Shown piece by piece: positions 9,543-18,544 of a stretch of DNA of 64,000 nucleotides. The DNA comes from Fidelibacterota bacterium (GTDB taxonomy: Bacteria > Fidelibacterota > UBA8477 > JABMPR01), in NCBI GenBank assembly GCA_013203185.1, contig JABMOS010000113.1, forward strand, positions 26,950 to 90,949, written 5' to 3'. A program made the position numbers and the translations under genes. Within the stretch, counting starts at the first letter, position 1. Every line of letters begins with the position of its first letter. The notes below the pieces were generated by a model. It was not told the DNA's origin, did no database searches, and saw only the letters and a list, made by a program, of their open reading frames with translations.

Positions 9543-9687
9543 GCCGGTGTTATCCCGGACATTGAGGCTCCCTGTGGGGGCGTAACTCGCAGAGTGAAGA
9601 CCCATCGAAATGTCTATTCCTTAACCCCTCAACACCCTTGACATCGACCAGCTCAGCCATCGGGGAAGCTGTAAATAACAGGGCAAA

Positions 9688-9719
9688 AAAAAGCAGCTGG
9701 TCGAAACCAGCTGCTTTTT
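9688..9719. terminator. bidirectional rho-independent terminator
   Basis: AAGCAGCTGGT-CGAA-ACCAGCTGCTT stem flanked by A and T runs, just downstream (minus strand) of the DsrE-like gene. Confidence 0.85.
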
Positions 9720-9740
9720 GATAAATCATGTATATTAATT

Positions 9741-10259
9741 CTAGGTGAAAATGATGGATGCTCCTGCCGAGCGTTCATAAAACTCACCCACGGTCAACAC
9801 AGAGGAAACCTGATCACACAGATCATCCTTTGTCAGTTTGAACATATCCATGGCCAGCTTGCAGGCGAAGACTTCACCACCTGCGTCCGTGAACATTTCC
9901 AGGAACTCAGGAATGGTGGGAATATCGAGATTCTCCATCTCATTCTTCATCATCCAGGTGGCAAAGTTGGAGACACCTGGGATAGCTCCAAGAAGTGTAG
10001 GGAAGGGCATGGTGATGGGCATTTTTAGCATAGGCATGGCCATATTCATGGCAGGATTACCCACAGTTGCCACCTTCAATGAATTCTGGGTTTTCTTGAT
10101 TAGAGCACCCAGGCCGAAGAAGGTGAAAAATATGGAGGCTTCCATGCCTTCCATACGGGCACCATTTCCCATAACAAGCGCAGGATAAACGTCTACCAGA
10201 GAACCCTTGGAGACAATTAAGGAAACTTTTTTGATTGGTTCAGGTTGTTCACTCATCAT
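9741..10259 (-). CDS. DsrE/DsrF/DrsH-like (DsrE2-type) sulfur-relay protein
   Basis: 172 aa; KKVSLIVSKGSLVDVYPALVMGNGARMEGMEASIFFTFFGL and methionine-rich NPAMNMAMPML region typical of the DsrE2 family. Confidence 0.83.
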   Translation of the reverse strand: MMSEQPEPIKKVSLIVSKGSLVDVYPALVMGNGARMEGMEASIFFTFFGLGALIKKTQNSLKVATVGNPAMNMAMPMLKMPITMPFPTLLGAIPGVSNFATWMMKNEMENLDIPTIPEFLEMFTDAGGEVFACKLAMDMFKLTKDDLCDQVSSVLTVGEFYERSAGASIIFT

Positions 10260-10268
10260 GATTCTCCT

Positions 10269-10586
10269 TTAGATACAGCCCTGGGGTTTTCCCAAACCTG
10301 CGATTTTTGCAGCCTTTTTCGCTGGACCACCAGGGAAAAGGGCATAGAGTTCCTTGGTAGGAACAATGTTCAGTTTATTCATTTTGCGAATTGAAGGCGC
10401 TGTGCCATTTTCTTCAAATTCTTTACGCATAAAGTTGAGGACTTCCACATGACGATCTGTCAAGGGGTCAATCCCTTCTTCTTTGGCAATAGCTGCAGCC
10501 AGATCAAGGTTCCAGATCTTGTGGTCGGTTAGGAATCCTTCTGCATCGACTTCAACAGATATTCCAGCAAGTTCTTTTGTAGTCAT
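10269..10586 (-). CDS. tusE: TusE/DsrC/DsvC-family protein
   Basis: 105 aa with the family C-terminus FPGGPAKKAAKIAGLGKPQGCI; only the penultimate Cys retained. Confidence 0.9.
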   Translation of the reverse strand: MTTKELAGISVEVDAEGFLTDHKIWNLDLAAAIAKEEGIDPLTDRHVEVLNFMRKEFEENGTAPSIRKMNKLNIVPTKELYALFPGGPAKKAAKIAGLGKPQGCI

Positions 10587-10599
10587 TTTATTATCTCCT

Positions 10600-11277
10600 T
10601 TAAATAGTTTTTGATTCTTGATTAGAAAAAGTTTTCATAAATGCGATGATAAAGCCCAGACCCCGTTTCATTTCAGGCGTGTTGAGCTCCCGCATGGCCT
10701 TCCAGATTGAAACTTCCTGGATATCGTCTACCTTCATTTTATCGAATACAGTAATGGCATTTTTAACAGCTCCCATCATCTGTGGTTGTGTGACCGTCCG
10801 GAGAGTTTCCAGAATTGGGACAATATTATCGGCCAGCAGCCTCACATCCTCAGTTGAAAAATGCTCAACTACATTATCACTTATGTGGACTGCTTCTCTG
10901 GCAAATTCGAAATATTTTGCGCGATCAAGCTTATCCAAGGTATCCAGAGTATCTCCGAATAATTCTTTCCCGATGGGTTTGAAATCTTCAAAGAAATCCA
11001 GGGCACTTTCCAGTTTGGCAATCACTTCGGTTATGTTGTTGGTATTCCGCACGATGAGTTTTACCAAGTGCAGGAAATCTCCTGTTTTAACAAAGGGAGC
11101 GATTTCTTCAAACTCTTCAATGGCACCAGCGAATAGGTCTTTGGCAACTCTTGTGAGATCTTCTTTGAGATCTTCCATTTCCTGGCGCTGCCGTTTCACC
11201 TGTGCTAATTCAGCAGTAATACCATCCAGAGTGGTTTGGATTGCGGCGAGTTGAGCAGAAATGTCACTGCCACTCAT
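10600..11277 (-). CDS. DUF1641 family protein
   Basis: 225 aa, coiled-coil N-terminus, TQPQMMGAVKNAI and PEMKRGLGFIIAFMKTF motifs; in an SQR-TusE-DsrE operon. Confidence 0.75.
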   Translation of the reverse strand: MSGSDISAQLAAIQTTLDGITAELAQVKRQRQEMEDLKEDLTRVAKDLFAGAIEEFEEIAPFVKTGDFLHLVKLIVRNTNNITEVIAKLESALDFFEDFKPIGKELFGDTLDTLDKLDRAKYFEFAREAVHISDNVVEHFSTEDVRLLADNIVPILETLRTVTQPQMMGAVKNAITVFDKMKVDDIQEVSIWKAMRELNTPEMKRGLGFIIAFMKTFSNQESKTI

Positions 11278-11278
11278 G

Positions 11279-12508
11279 TCAGGCTCGCTTTCCAGCCATC
11301 AACATATGTGATTCTATTGGGAGCTCAGCTCCCTTCAGCAGCAGATTCCAGTACATCCAGCGGAACATCATTTTGCCATAGTGGTTCATTCGGGTTTCTT
11401 CAAGCAGGGAAAAGGGACCAACACCCGGTAGAGGAAACTTGCCAGGGAGAGGCTCGGTATCATAGTTGAAATCGATGAGAATTCCCTTCCCAAAGCCAGA
11501 TTCAATGTAGCAATTGGCATGTCCATCAAATTTACCTCTCAATGGTCTGCCATCGATATAACTCAGCAGGTTATCCTGGAGAATATCTGCTTGAAAGTGG
11601 GCTACGGATCCAGCTTTAGAGCTGGGTAGATTTGTGGCATCACCAATCACAAAAATATTGTCATTTGCCAGTGATTGAAGCGTGAATTTATCTGTGGGAA
11701 TGAAGTTCAACTCATCACCCAATCCCGACCTGGCAATAAGATCATCACCCATATTTGTGGGGATGGTTACCAGTAGATCATAGTCAATAGTGGTTTCATC
11801 CCAGGCTACGAGTTTGTTGTTTTCCCAATCCACCCTGCCAGTACTGAATTCTGGTGTGAGACTGATATTCTTCTTGTTGAGAAATTCGCCAAAAACCTTG
11901 GATGCCTTGGGTTTTGTAAAAGCACCAGGCAGAGGTGTCACAAACTCAATATCCACCTTGTCGCGAATACCCTGTTCAGTAAACCACCAGTCCGCCAGAA
12001 AGACGAATTCCAGAGGCGCTACTGGACATTTGATAGGCATCTCAACAATGTTGAGAACCATCTTCCCACCTTCCCAATATTTTAGAAACTGTTGGAGGGC
12101 CACAGCACCTTCTACGGTATAAAAATCGAATACGTTTTTATGCCAGCCACCTTCATGCATACCTTCGGTCTCAGCAGGATTAATCTTGGTGCCAGTTGCT
12201 ACCAGGAGAATATCATACGTTAAGACTTTGCCCCCATCGAGGATAACCTGGTTCTTATCTGCCTGAATCAAATCGATTTTGGAGAAAATGACATTTACAC
12301 CAGGAGGGAAGAAATCTCTCTTGGGCTTGATAACATCTCGTCGATTGTAGATTCCAAATGGAATAAAGAGGAACCCTGGCTGGTAATAATGGGTTTCATA
12401 TTGGTCAACTATGGTGATATCCCATTCTTCTTTATTGAGAACTGCGTCCATTTTATTGAGCATCATTGTGCCGGCAGTACCAGCTCCAAGGATAAGTAGT
12501 TTCTTCAT
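11279..12508 (-). CDS. sulfide:quinone oxidoreductase-like FAD-dependent oxidoreductase
   Basis: N-terminal FAD-binding KKLLILGAGTAGTMML; KCPVAPLE motif; second Cys at GHANCYIE; FVIGDATNLP. Start ATG 12508. Confidence 0.87.
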   Translation of the reverse strand: MKKLLILGAGTAGTMMLNKMDAVLNKEEWDITIVDQYETHYYQPGFLFIPFGIYNRRDVIKPKRDFFPPGVNVIFSKIDLIQADKNQVILDGGKVLTYDILLVATGTKINPAETEGMHEGGWHKNVFDFYTVEGAVALQQFLKYWEGGKMVLNIVEMPIKCPVAPLEFVFLADWWFTEQGIRDKVDIEFVTPLPGAFTKPKASKVFGEFLNKKNISLTPEFSTGRVDWENNKLVAWDETTIDYDLLVTIPTNMGDDLIARSGLGDELNFIPTDKFTLQSLANDNIFVIGDATNLPSSKAGSVAHFQADILQDNLLSYIDGRPLRGKFDGHANCYIESGFGKGILIDFNYDTEPLPGKFPLPGVGPFSLLEETRMNHYGKMMFRWMYWNLLLKGAELPIESHMLMAGKRA

Positions 12509-12624
12509 GCTTTTTGCTCCAGTATTGTTGAAAAGGGCAACAAGATCTGACTTTCTAAGATACAAAGATTATACATTTGCTTTTTCAGTCTTGTGTCATG
12601 GTTGCTATGGTAAATAATCAGCAT

Positions 12625-12653
12625 CATTTGATACTGATTATCAGTAACAAATG
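12625..12653 (-). promoter_or_regulatory. candidate operator (inverted repeat) upstream of the SQR-like operon
   Basis: CATTTGATACTGA-TTA-TCAGTAACAAATG: 13-bp arms with one mismatch, ~117 nt upstream of the start at 12508. Confidence 0.5.
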
Positions 12654-13007
12654 TTATACCAAACTATTGTATGTATCAAAAAGGTTGTTATCGCTAAAGT
12701 AATGAAATCTCTAATTTTGCATCTTCAAGTACATATCTCATGCCCGTGGACGATGAAGGGGTATTTGGGACCGGATTAGGATGATAAGCGTAACTAGTCG
12801 AGAATCTCTAAATGCAATAAAAATAGAGAGTAATAACAGTCTGACACACTGAGAATTAGGTGGGGATTACCCCAGGAATCAATGTTGATTGCTCTTCGCA
12901 ATCGTTGGTTATGGCAGGTGCATCAGTTAAAGAATTTGAGTCATTCTCAGCAAAAATTAAAAGAGTTTCATGTTCTTAGATTTCAGGTACGCCATTCTAA
13001 TATTGAG

Positions 13008-15302
13008 TCAGCCGGGAGAATTGCTTCGTATTAGCAGCCCCGCCGCACCATAAAGAATCAATGCAACTCCTAGTCCTATTGAGTACCCCCAGCTAATCAC
13101 AAGGAGGATGGTGATGGTTGAACCCAGCACTGAAGCTGCCCCGTTCACTGCAAAACTCCAATCCACCAGTGGTCCAACATGTCTCACACCCTTGGGAAAA
13201 GGCATGCCCATAAAGAAACCCAGGGGACTAACAAGAAGAATGGTGGCCACAATTCTTATCCCTTGTCCAAAATTGCCAAATATGAACACGATGTATCTGA
13301 ATAAGACGATATCCAGGAAAATCCACGCGATAATTGCCAGGAAAACCACTTTCGATTCAAATGTTGAGGAGTAGCGACTTCCAATACCTGAACTTATGAG
13401 GAGGGTCATGAGAATTGCTGCCACACTATACACTGAAGGACCAACCAATAGGGTGAATTGCTGCATGAGAATTAACTCTACAGCCATATAGCAAAATCCA
13501 ATAAGAGCAAAATAGCCGTAGTTAGAGAGGGAAAGGCTTGGTCCCTTCTTTAAATAGGGAATAAGAGTGATGGGAAAGATAAACAAAATGACCACCATTA
13601 TGATAATTACAACAATCAATTTTGTCAGGGGGAAGCCCCTGAATTCATAGGGGAGCAATCTAGCTTCCTTATCAAAACTCAGATTCTTCCAAAGTCCCAT
13701 TTGAGCGGCAAAGGGTCGGTTATCACTATTGGGAGAAATATCAATAGCCAGGGAATCGGCCACTTCTTTCCAACCCAGATCTACAATTCTCTGGTAGATA
13801 TTATCCTTCAGGGAATCCACAGCGGGATAAACGAGATGTATATCCTCATAGTTTTCCTCGGTGATATCTCGCAGAGCGACCTGCAAGAAGTCAGTCTCAA
13901 GGGGTCTTTTTGAAAGCAAGAGAACCTTACGACGCATCTGGGGTAAATTGTATACGGCAATGTGCGATTTTGGCTTCTCAACGCCCAGAATATCCAGAGC
14001 TATCAGGGACTCACTCACCAGTCGAGGCATATAGAATTGATGTTCCATCATGAGATATCCTGAATCAGATAAGGCGATCCAGTAATCCTGAAACGCTTCC
14101 GTGGTAAACAGGTAATTTTCAGCCAATGCAAAAGATCCTGATGCAAGAGCAGCAAAGGTATTGGAACTCAATGAGTAGATCACATCAAAATGAGAAGGAT
14201 GCCGGCGAATAAATGCCCGTGCATCTTCCGAAACGACTGTAACTCTTGAATCTTTGTAAAAATGACTCGTGTACTCAGGCAAAGTCACCAGCTCCGATGA
14301 AAGGGTGTCAGTATATGAGCTCAGATATCCATGAGGATCCCCTTCAGTCAGCATTTTGTTAAACCATGGGTTGACCTCCACAGCATGAACTTCAGCAGCA
14401 CCTTCAACCAATGCCTGGATGACATCGGAACCACCTCCAGCTCCCAGAGATAGAAATCTGCAGGCTTCGAACTGACGAATTAAATCACCTGCAGGAATAC
14501 CCCACATGTCTTCTGACCCACTGTCAGGCAAACTGAAGTCTCCATCAAAACCGTACACAGGTGTATTGGCTGCATTGTCAATCACCATTCCTCTTGCTTC
14601 ATCACCTGGATAGGCGAACATCTTAATCTGTGCCATGGCATCCCAGTGCTGGTAGATACTTGGGAGACGTTCAGGTTTGGCTGACTTCAGCAGTGAGTGG
14701 CCATTATAACTGGCACCAATTGCCAGCAGGACCAGTATACCGGGTAGGAGCTTTAATAACCTGTTGCTATTTAGCATAGCAGCCATAAATATTGGAATAC
14801 TGACCAGAAAGGTAGCCACTGGAGTGCTAAAAATATTCATTGATACAATGGCTCCAATCACCCCAAGTCCGGCACCTAGAAGATCAGCCATATATAAATT
14901 GGAGATATTGGTGTGAAAGCGTTTAAACAGAATCGCCAGAGCGATGCCGCAGAAATAAAAGCTGGAGCTGAGAATGAGAATGACCAGTATGAGTTTTCCC
15001 AGCATAGCCAGACTACCGGTAAGAGTTGAGAAACTCATTCCGAGACGGTAGACCAGGGGAGGACCGAGGAGGATCATAACCCCACCTAAGAGCAGGCTAT
15101 TTCGCATACTTCTCATCGTATCCACTTTGGGGATCACGCGCAGTGTCAAGGCCCCCAAACCAAGACCGAGAATGGCCAATGATAGTACCAGAAAAGCGAA
15201 TGTGTAGAAAAACTCTGCTGCCAGGATACGGGTCCAGATTAATTCAAGTGATAGTAGTGAAAATGATAGTAGTGCAACGGTGTAGGTTTGTTTGCGATCC
15301 AT
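13008..15302 (-). CDS. polytopic membrane protein with spermidine-synthase-like methyltransferase-fold domain
   Basis: TM helices at both ends; central FLSLGAGGGSDVIQALVEG...VHAVEVNPWF SAM-type fold. Start ATG 15302. Confidence 0.82.
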   Translation of the reverse strand: MDRKQTYTVALLSFSLLSLELIWTRILAAEFFYTFAFLVLSLAILGLGLGALTLRVIPKVDTMRSMRNSLLLGGVMILLGPPLVYRLGMSFSTLTGSLAMLGKLILVILILSSSFYFCGIALAILFKRFHTNISNLYMADLLGAGLGVIGAIVSMNIFSTPVATFLVSIPIFMAAMLNSNRLLKLLPGILVLLAIGASYNGHSLLKSAKPERLPSIYQHWDAMAQIKMFAYPGDEARGMVIDNAANTPVYGFDGDFSLPDSGSEDMWGIPAGDLIRQFEACRFLSLGAGGGSDVIQALVEGAAEVHAVEVNPWFNKMLTEGDPHGYLSSYTDTLSSELVTLPEYTSHFYKDSRVTVVSEDARAFIRRHPSHFDVIYSLSSNTFAALASGSFALAENYLFTTEAFQDYWIALSDSGYLMMEHQFYMPRLVSESLIALDILGVEKPKSHIAVYNLPQMRRKVLLLSKRPLETDFLQVALRDITEENYEDIHLVYPAVDSLKDNIYQRIVDLGWKEVADSLAIDISPNSDNRPFAAQMGLWKNLSFDKEARLLPYEFRGFPLTKLIVVIIIMVVILFIFPITLIPYLKKGPSLSLSNYGYFALIGFCYMAVELILMQQFTLLVGPSVYSVAAILMTLLISSGIGSRYSSTFESKVVFLAIIAWIFLDIVLFRYIVFIFGNFGQGIRIVATILLVSPLGFFMGMPFPKGVRHVGPLVDWSFAVNGAASVLGSTITILLVISWGYSIGLGVALILYGAAGLLIRSNSPG

Positions 15303-15516
15303 GTTCCCCTCAGAAGTCAAATTGTATCATACAGATGCTGTTGGATGTTTAATGCGACGCTTCTCCACATGCTGAATATGGATTCAATATAAATTGCTTG
15401 ATAACCCATTTTGATAATCTTCGACCAGTGGTATTTTTATTCGGCAGAAGGTTTCGCAATGCGATATGCATTGCATTGTCCATGGGCTTGAGGTACTAGC
15501 TGCAGGGATCGTTGAG

Positions 15517-15966
15517 CTACGGAAATTGAAGACAGTTATTCAACCACTCCTGGATCTCACAGTTTCCCTGAATGAGAGCATCAATGGTGCAGGCGGCTTG
15601 AGCCAGGGCTTGGGTCGTCTCTACATCTTTATAAGTAATATCCATTTCCACCCACAGCATTTCAATGTCACCATGGAGGTTGGCAACTGCAGCAGCAGAG
15701 GTAAATGCATAAACGAGGTCTTGCCCTGATCGGTTTCGACGTCCTGCAATCTTGATTCTTATTGTATGACCCAATTCAGGATGTTCAAAGATATCAATGC
15801 TGATGAGTTCTGGACCACCTCGGTTTAACTGAAAATATTGTTTAATGCAGTGGGGGATTTGCACGTCTTGTAATTGAGCAGAGAGGAGGAGTGGGAACAG
15901 ACATATTAAGAAAAATAAATATACAGATTTAATAATTGTGTACCCCCTGAATAGGTAAAACATCAT
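15517..15966 (-). CDS. uncharacterised secreted protein, paralog A of tandem pair
   Basis: Hydrophobic leader; shares ...GPELIS...LLWVEMDI..ET..LA...CTIDALI.GNCE...CLQFP with the adjacent ORF. Confidence 0.75.
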   Translation of the reverse strand: MMFYLFRGYTIIKSVYLFFLICLFPLLLSAQLQDVQIPHCIKQYFQLNRGGPELISIDIFEHPELGHTIRIKIAGRRNRSGQDLVYAFTSAAAVANLHGDIEMLWVEMDITYKDVETTQALAQAACTIDALIQGNCEIQEWLNNCLQFP

Positions 15967-15990
15967 CTGAAAATTTTTGAAAAGACTAGG

Positions 15991-16410
15991 TTATGGGAAC
16001 TGTAGACAATCCTTCCACCATTTTTCGGTTTCGCAGTTCCCAATTATTAGCGCATCAATGGTACAATTCGCAGGTGCCAGAGCCACGGTTGTCTCGGCCC
16101 CTCTAAAATTAATATCCATCTCCACCCAAAGGAGTTCAAAGGGTCGCTCAGCCATATTGGCCACAGCAGCAGCAGCTGCGAAGGCAAAAGCCAGATCCTT
16201 GGCACTTTTATTTCGGCTTGCGATGATGTTTATTTTGATGGCACGACCTGATTGACGATGATTTAACACTTCGGTTGAAATGAGTTCGGGACCCAGACGA
16301 TTCATCTGAAAATAGGTTTGAATAGACGCAGGAATCTGAGCGTCAGAAATCTTTGCTTCTAAAAGAATTGGAAGCAAAACAAGCGGAATGAGTATTGAGT
16401 AGAATTTCAT
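15991..16410 (-). CDS. uncharacterised secreted protein, paralog B of tandem pair
   Basis: Signal peptide MKFYSILIPLVLLPILLEA; clear similarity to paralog A along its length. Confidence 0.78.
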   Translation of the reverse strand: MKFYSILIPLVLLPILLEAKISDAQIPASIQTYFQMNRLGPELISTEVLNHRQSGRAIKINIIASRNKSAKDLAFAFAAAAAVANMAERPFELLWVEMDINFRGAETTVALAPANCTIDALIIGNCETEKWWKDCLQFP

Positions 16411-16560
16411 AATTAAAGCTCCCCAGTGTGATCAGTACTTTTCCAGATACCAACCGTGCCAAGTTTACATCCGGACTGTTCAATTCTCCAAATTAAATAT
16501 ACTATAGATTAAAGGAGTTGCATTCATGATTTGGAAGACCCACCTCCCAGCTTAAATTTC

Positions 16561-16722
16561 ATGATAACTACTCCAAGGGGAAACTCATTAATGACCGGAT
16601 TAGCTCACATAGACAGTCCCATGTTGCTATTGGAAAAAGTCATCAATCAATATGGTTTCGGTGGAGCTCGCGATATTCTTCAAGAAATATCAATACTATT
16701 ACGTGGTGAGAGGAACAAATGA
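16561..16722 (+). CDS. small protein (~53 aa), possibly co-translated with bacteriohemerythrin
   Basis: Stop codon overlaps the ATG of the hemerythrin gene (ATGATG); no known family recognised. Confidence 0.35.
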   Translation: MITTPRGNSLMTGLAHIDSPMLLLEKVINQYGFGGARDILQEISILLRGERNK

Positions 16723-17129
16723 TGGTATTTATAGAATGGAAAGATGCGTATTCAGTCAACATTGCTGACATTGATAAGCAGCACAAACATTTGATAGATA
16801 TCATCAATAGGCTGCACTCGGCGATACTTTCAGGCAAAGACAGTGAGGCACTAAGCTACATAATGACTGATTTGGTTTATTACACGATTTATCATTTTGA
16901 AACTGAAGAAAAATTCTTCGATGAACATAATTATCCACAATCAGAACAACATAAAAACGAGCATAAAGATTTGGCCCAAAAGGTAGCCGTCTTAAAGCAG
17001 AAGCATGACAGTGGAGAAAAAGTCTTAAGCATCGATGTGATGAGCTTTCTAAGAGAGTGGCTTCAAGATCATATCTTAGGTTCTGATGCAGAGTTTGGTC
17101 CTTACCTGAATAACAAAGGGGTGCATTAG
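16719..17129 (+). CDS. bacteriohemerythrin
   Basis: Diiron motifs: D..DKQHKHL, HFETEE..., HKNEHKDL, LQDHILGSD. Confidence 0.93.
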   Translation: MMVFIEWKDAYSVNIADIDKQHKHLIDIINRLHSAILSGKDSEALSYIMTDLVYYTIYHFETEEKFFDEHNYPQSEQHKNEHKDLAQKVAVLKQKHDSGEKVLSIDVMSFLREWLQDHILGSDAEFGPYLNNKGVH

Positions 17130-17321
17130 CGTTCCAACTCCATCCAAAATGTTGAGCGCTCTAGGTGATTGTTGAATTTTATCAAAATGGCTCAGGCCAG
17201 GATCGAAAAAGCCAGGGTGAATGACATTGATCACGGGATTGAAACCTATTTGGTAAAATAATAGCGATAATCAAATCCTGCGGCTTAGTTTGACTCTCGT
17301 GTTATTTGAAGGAGTGAAAAA

Positions 17322-17726
17322 ATGCAAGTATTAGTCTGGGAAGAGAGATTTAGTGTAGGCATTCGGGAATTCGATCAACACCACAAGATTTTGTTTGAAA
17401 TGATCAATTCACTCATTTTTGCCCAAGAGGATGGTAGAGATCCTGATATTATAAAAAATTCTCTAGAGCAATTGCGCAGCTATACTATTTTCCATTTTGT
17501 AGCAGAAGAAGCCATGATGAAGCACTTTGAATTCGAAGGCCTGGATGAGCATATTGCTGAGCATGAAACACTCCTTCAACAAGTTGTCGAATATCAAGAC
17601 AGAATTGCTGCAAATGATGGCGTCACCATAGACGAGGTCCTTAATTTCCTTGCAGGTTGGTTGCTGGACCATACACTTGGGCTGGATCAGCTTTACGGAC
17701 CCTACCTCACTCGGTTTACAGATTAA
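17322..17726 (+). CDS. bacteriohemerythrin (second copy)
   Basis: REFDQHHKILFEMIN, HFVAEEAMM, HIAEHETLL, LLDHTLGLD. Confidence 0.93.
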   Translation: MQVLVWEERFSVGIREFDQHHKILFEMINSLIFAQEDGRDPDIIKNSLEQLRSYTIFHFVAEEAMMKHFEFEGLDEHIAEHETLLQQVVEYQDRIAANDGVTIDEVLNFLAGWLLDHTLGLDQLYGPYLTRFTD

Positions 17727-17757
17727 ACCCGGATTAATGTCGGCTTACCCTGTTTAT

Positions 17758-17946
17758 TCAATCTTGGAAAATTTCTTCAATTGAGAGTTCAAATACCCGA
17801 GCCACTTTGAAAGCCAGGGGGAGACTGGGATCAAATTTCCCCGTCTCAATGGCATTCACCGTTTGCCTCGAAACTTCAAGAGCCTCAGCTAACTGAGCCT
17901 GCGTCCAATCCCGCTCCGCCCGAAGTATCTTTAGCCGATTTTTCAT
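17758..17946 (-). CDS. XRE-family helix-turn-helix regulator
   Basis: 62 aa; WTQAQLAEALEVSRQTVNAIETGKFDPSLPLAFKVARVF. Confidence 0.93.
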   Translation of the reverse strand: MKNRLKILRAERDWTQAQLAEALEVSRQTVNAIETGKFDPSLPLAFKVARVFELSIEEIFQD

Positions 17947-18365
17947 CTGTAGCGCCTATTCCCGGTGAAGAGACCGAAGGCATATGATAGCGACATGAGT
18001 AAGACGAGATGTGATATTTCTGGCTGGAAGCCAATGAGGTGGGCATCTTCAAGTAATTCATAACTGAGACCAGCTACAACTCCAACACTCAATGATAGTG
18101 CGGTCGCCTCGAGTTGTATCTTTTGCTGCATCTCATCCAAACCCCTTAAATTATGTTTATTGGCTATGATCCAACCAATGCCAAATCCCAGATTCACCAG
18201 GATTGCCAGTAGATTTGGTAACGTATCTGACTGCCAGATAAATGTAGGTCCGAAAGCGGCCAGGGCCATGCTTACCACCCAGGCAGCTGTCCAATAACCC
18301 AGGCGGAGCGTATTTTGTTTTAGTCGGCTGGTCCATTTGCCGGTTTCGTTTGTTGGTGTATTCAT
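17943..18365 (-). CDS. small polytopic membrane protein, partner of XRE regulator
   Basis: ~4 TM helices, 140 aa; 4-nt overlap with the XRE gene. Confidence 0.75.
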   Translation of the reverse strand: MNTPTNETGKWTSRLKQNTLRLGYWTAAWVVSMALAAFGPTFIWQSDTLPNLLAILVNLGFGIGWIIANKHNLRGLDEMQQKIQLEATALSLSVGVVAGLSYELLEDAHLIGFQPEISHLVLLMSLSYAFGLFTGNRRYR

Positions 18366-18398
18366 CTGTATGGTTCCCTTGTCATTATGTTAAGTTTC

Positions 18399-18434
18399 CT
18401 TGACTAAATTAGACCTAATTAGGCATAAGTCAAG
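18399..18434 (-). promoter_or_regulatory. candidate promoter with palindromic operator for the membrane protein-XRE module
   Basis: Minus strand TTGACT-TATGCCTAATTAGGTC-TAATTT; the spacer contains the perfect palindrome CCTAATTAGG (18414-18423). Confidence 0.5.
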
Positions 18435-18544
18435 TACACTTTACAAAAAGATTAGTATGCTTGATATTTATCTTCGCACAAATGCCAGAGCCTAGTGCAC
18501 AAATTGATTAACATCTCCACGCAGAAATCATTAGTTTTCCATCC

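Noticed and set aside
9400-9585. 61-aa ORF with internal repeat (LWLRGPQPP twice)
   Set aside because: The peptide repeat is a by-product of the duplicated intergenic palindromes at 9420 and 9524; no SD or family support.
10646-11254. 202-aa plus-strand ORF opposite DUF1641
   Set aside because: Ser-rich shadow frame antisense to a well-supported gene in a conserved operon.
15456-15474. GCAATGC-GATAT-GCATTGC inverted repeat as a terminator
   Set aside because: Good 7-bp arms but no T-tract on either strand; kept only as an unassigned palindrome near convergent ends.
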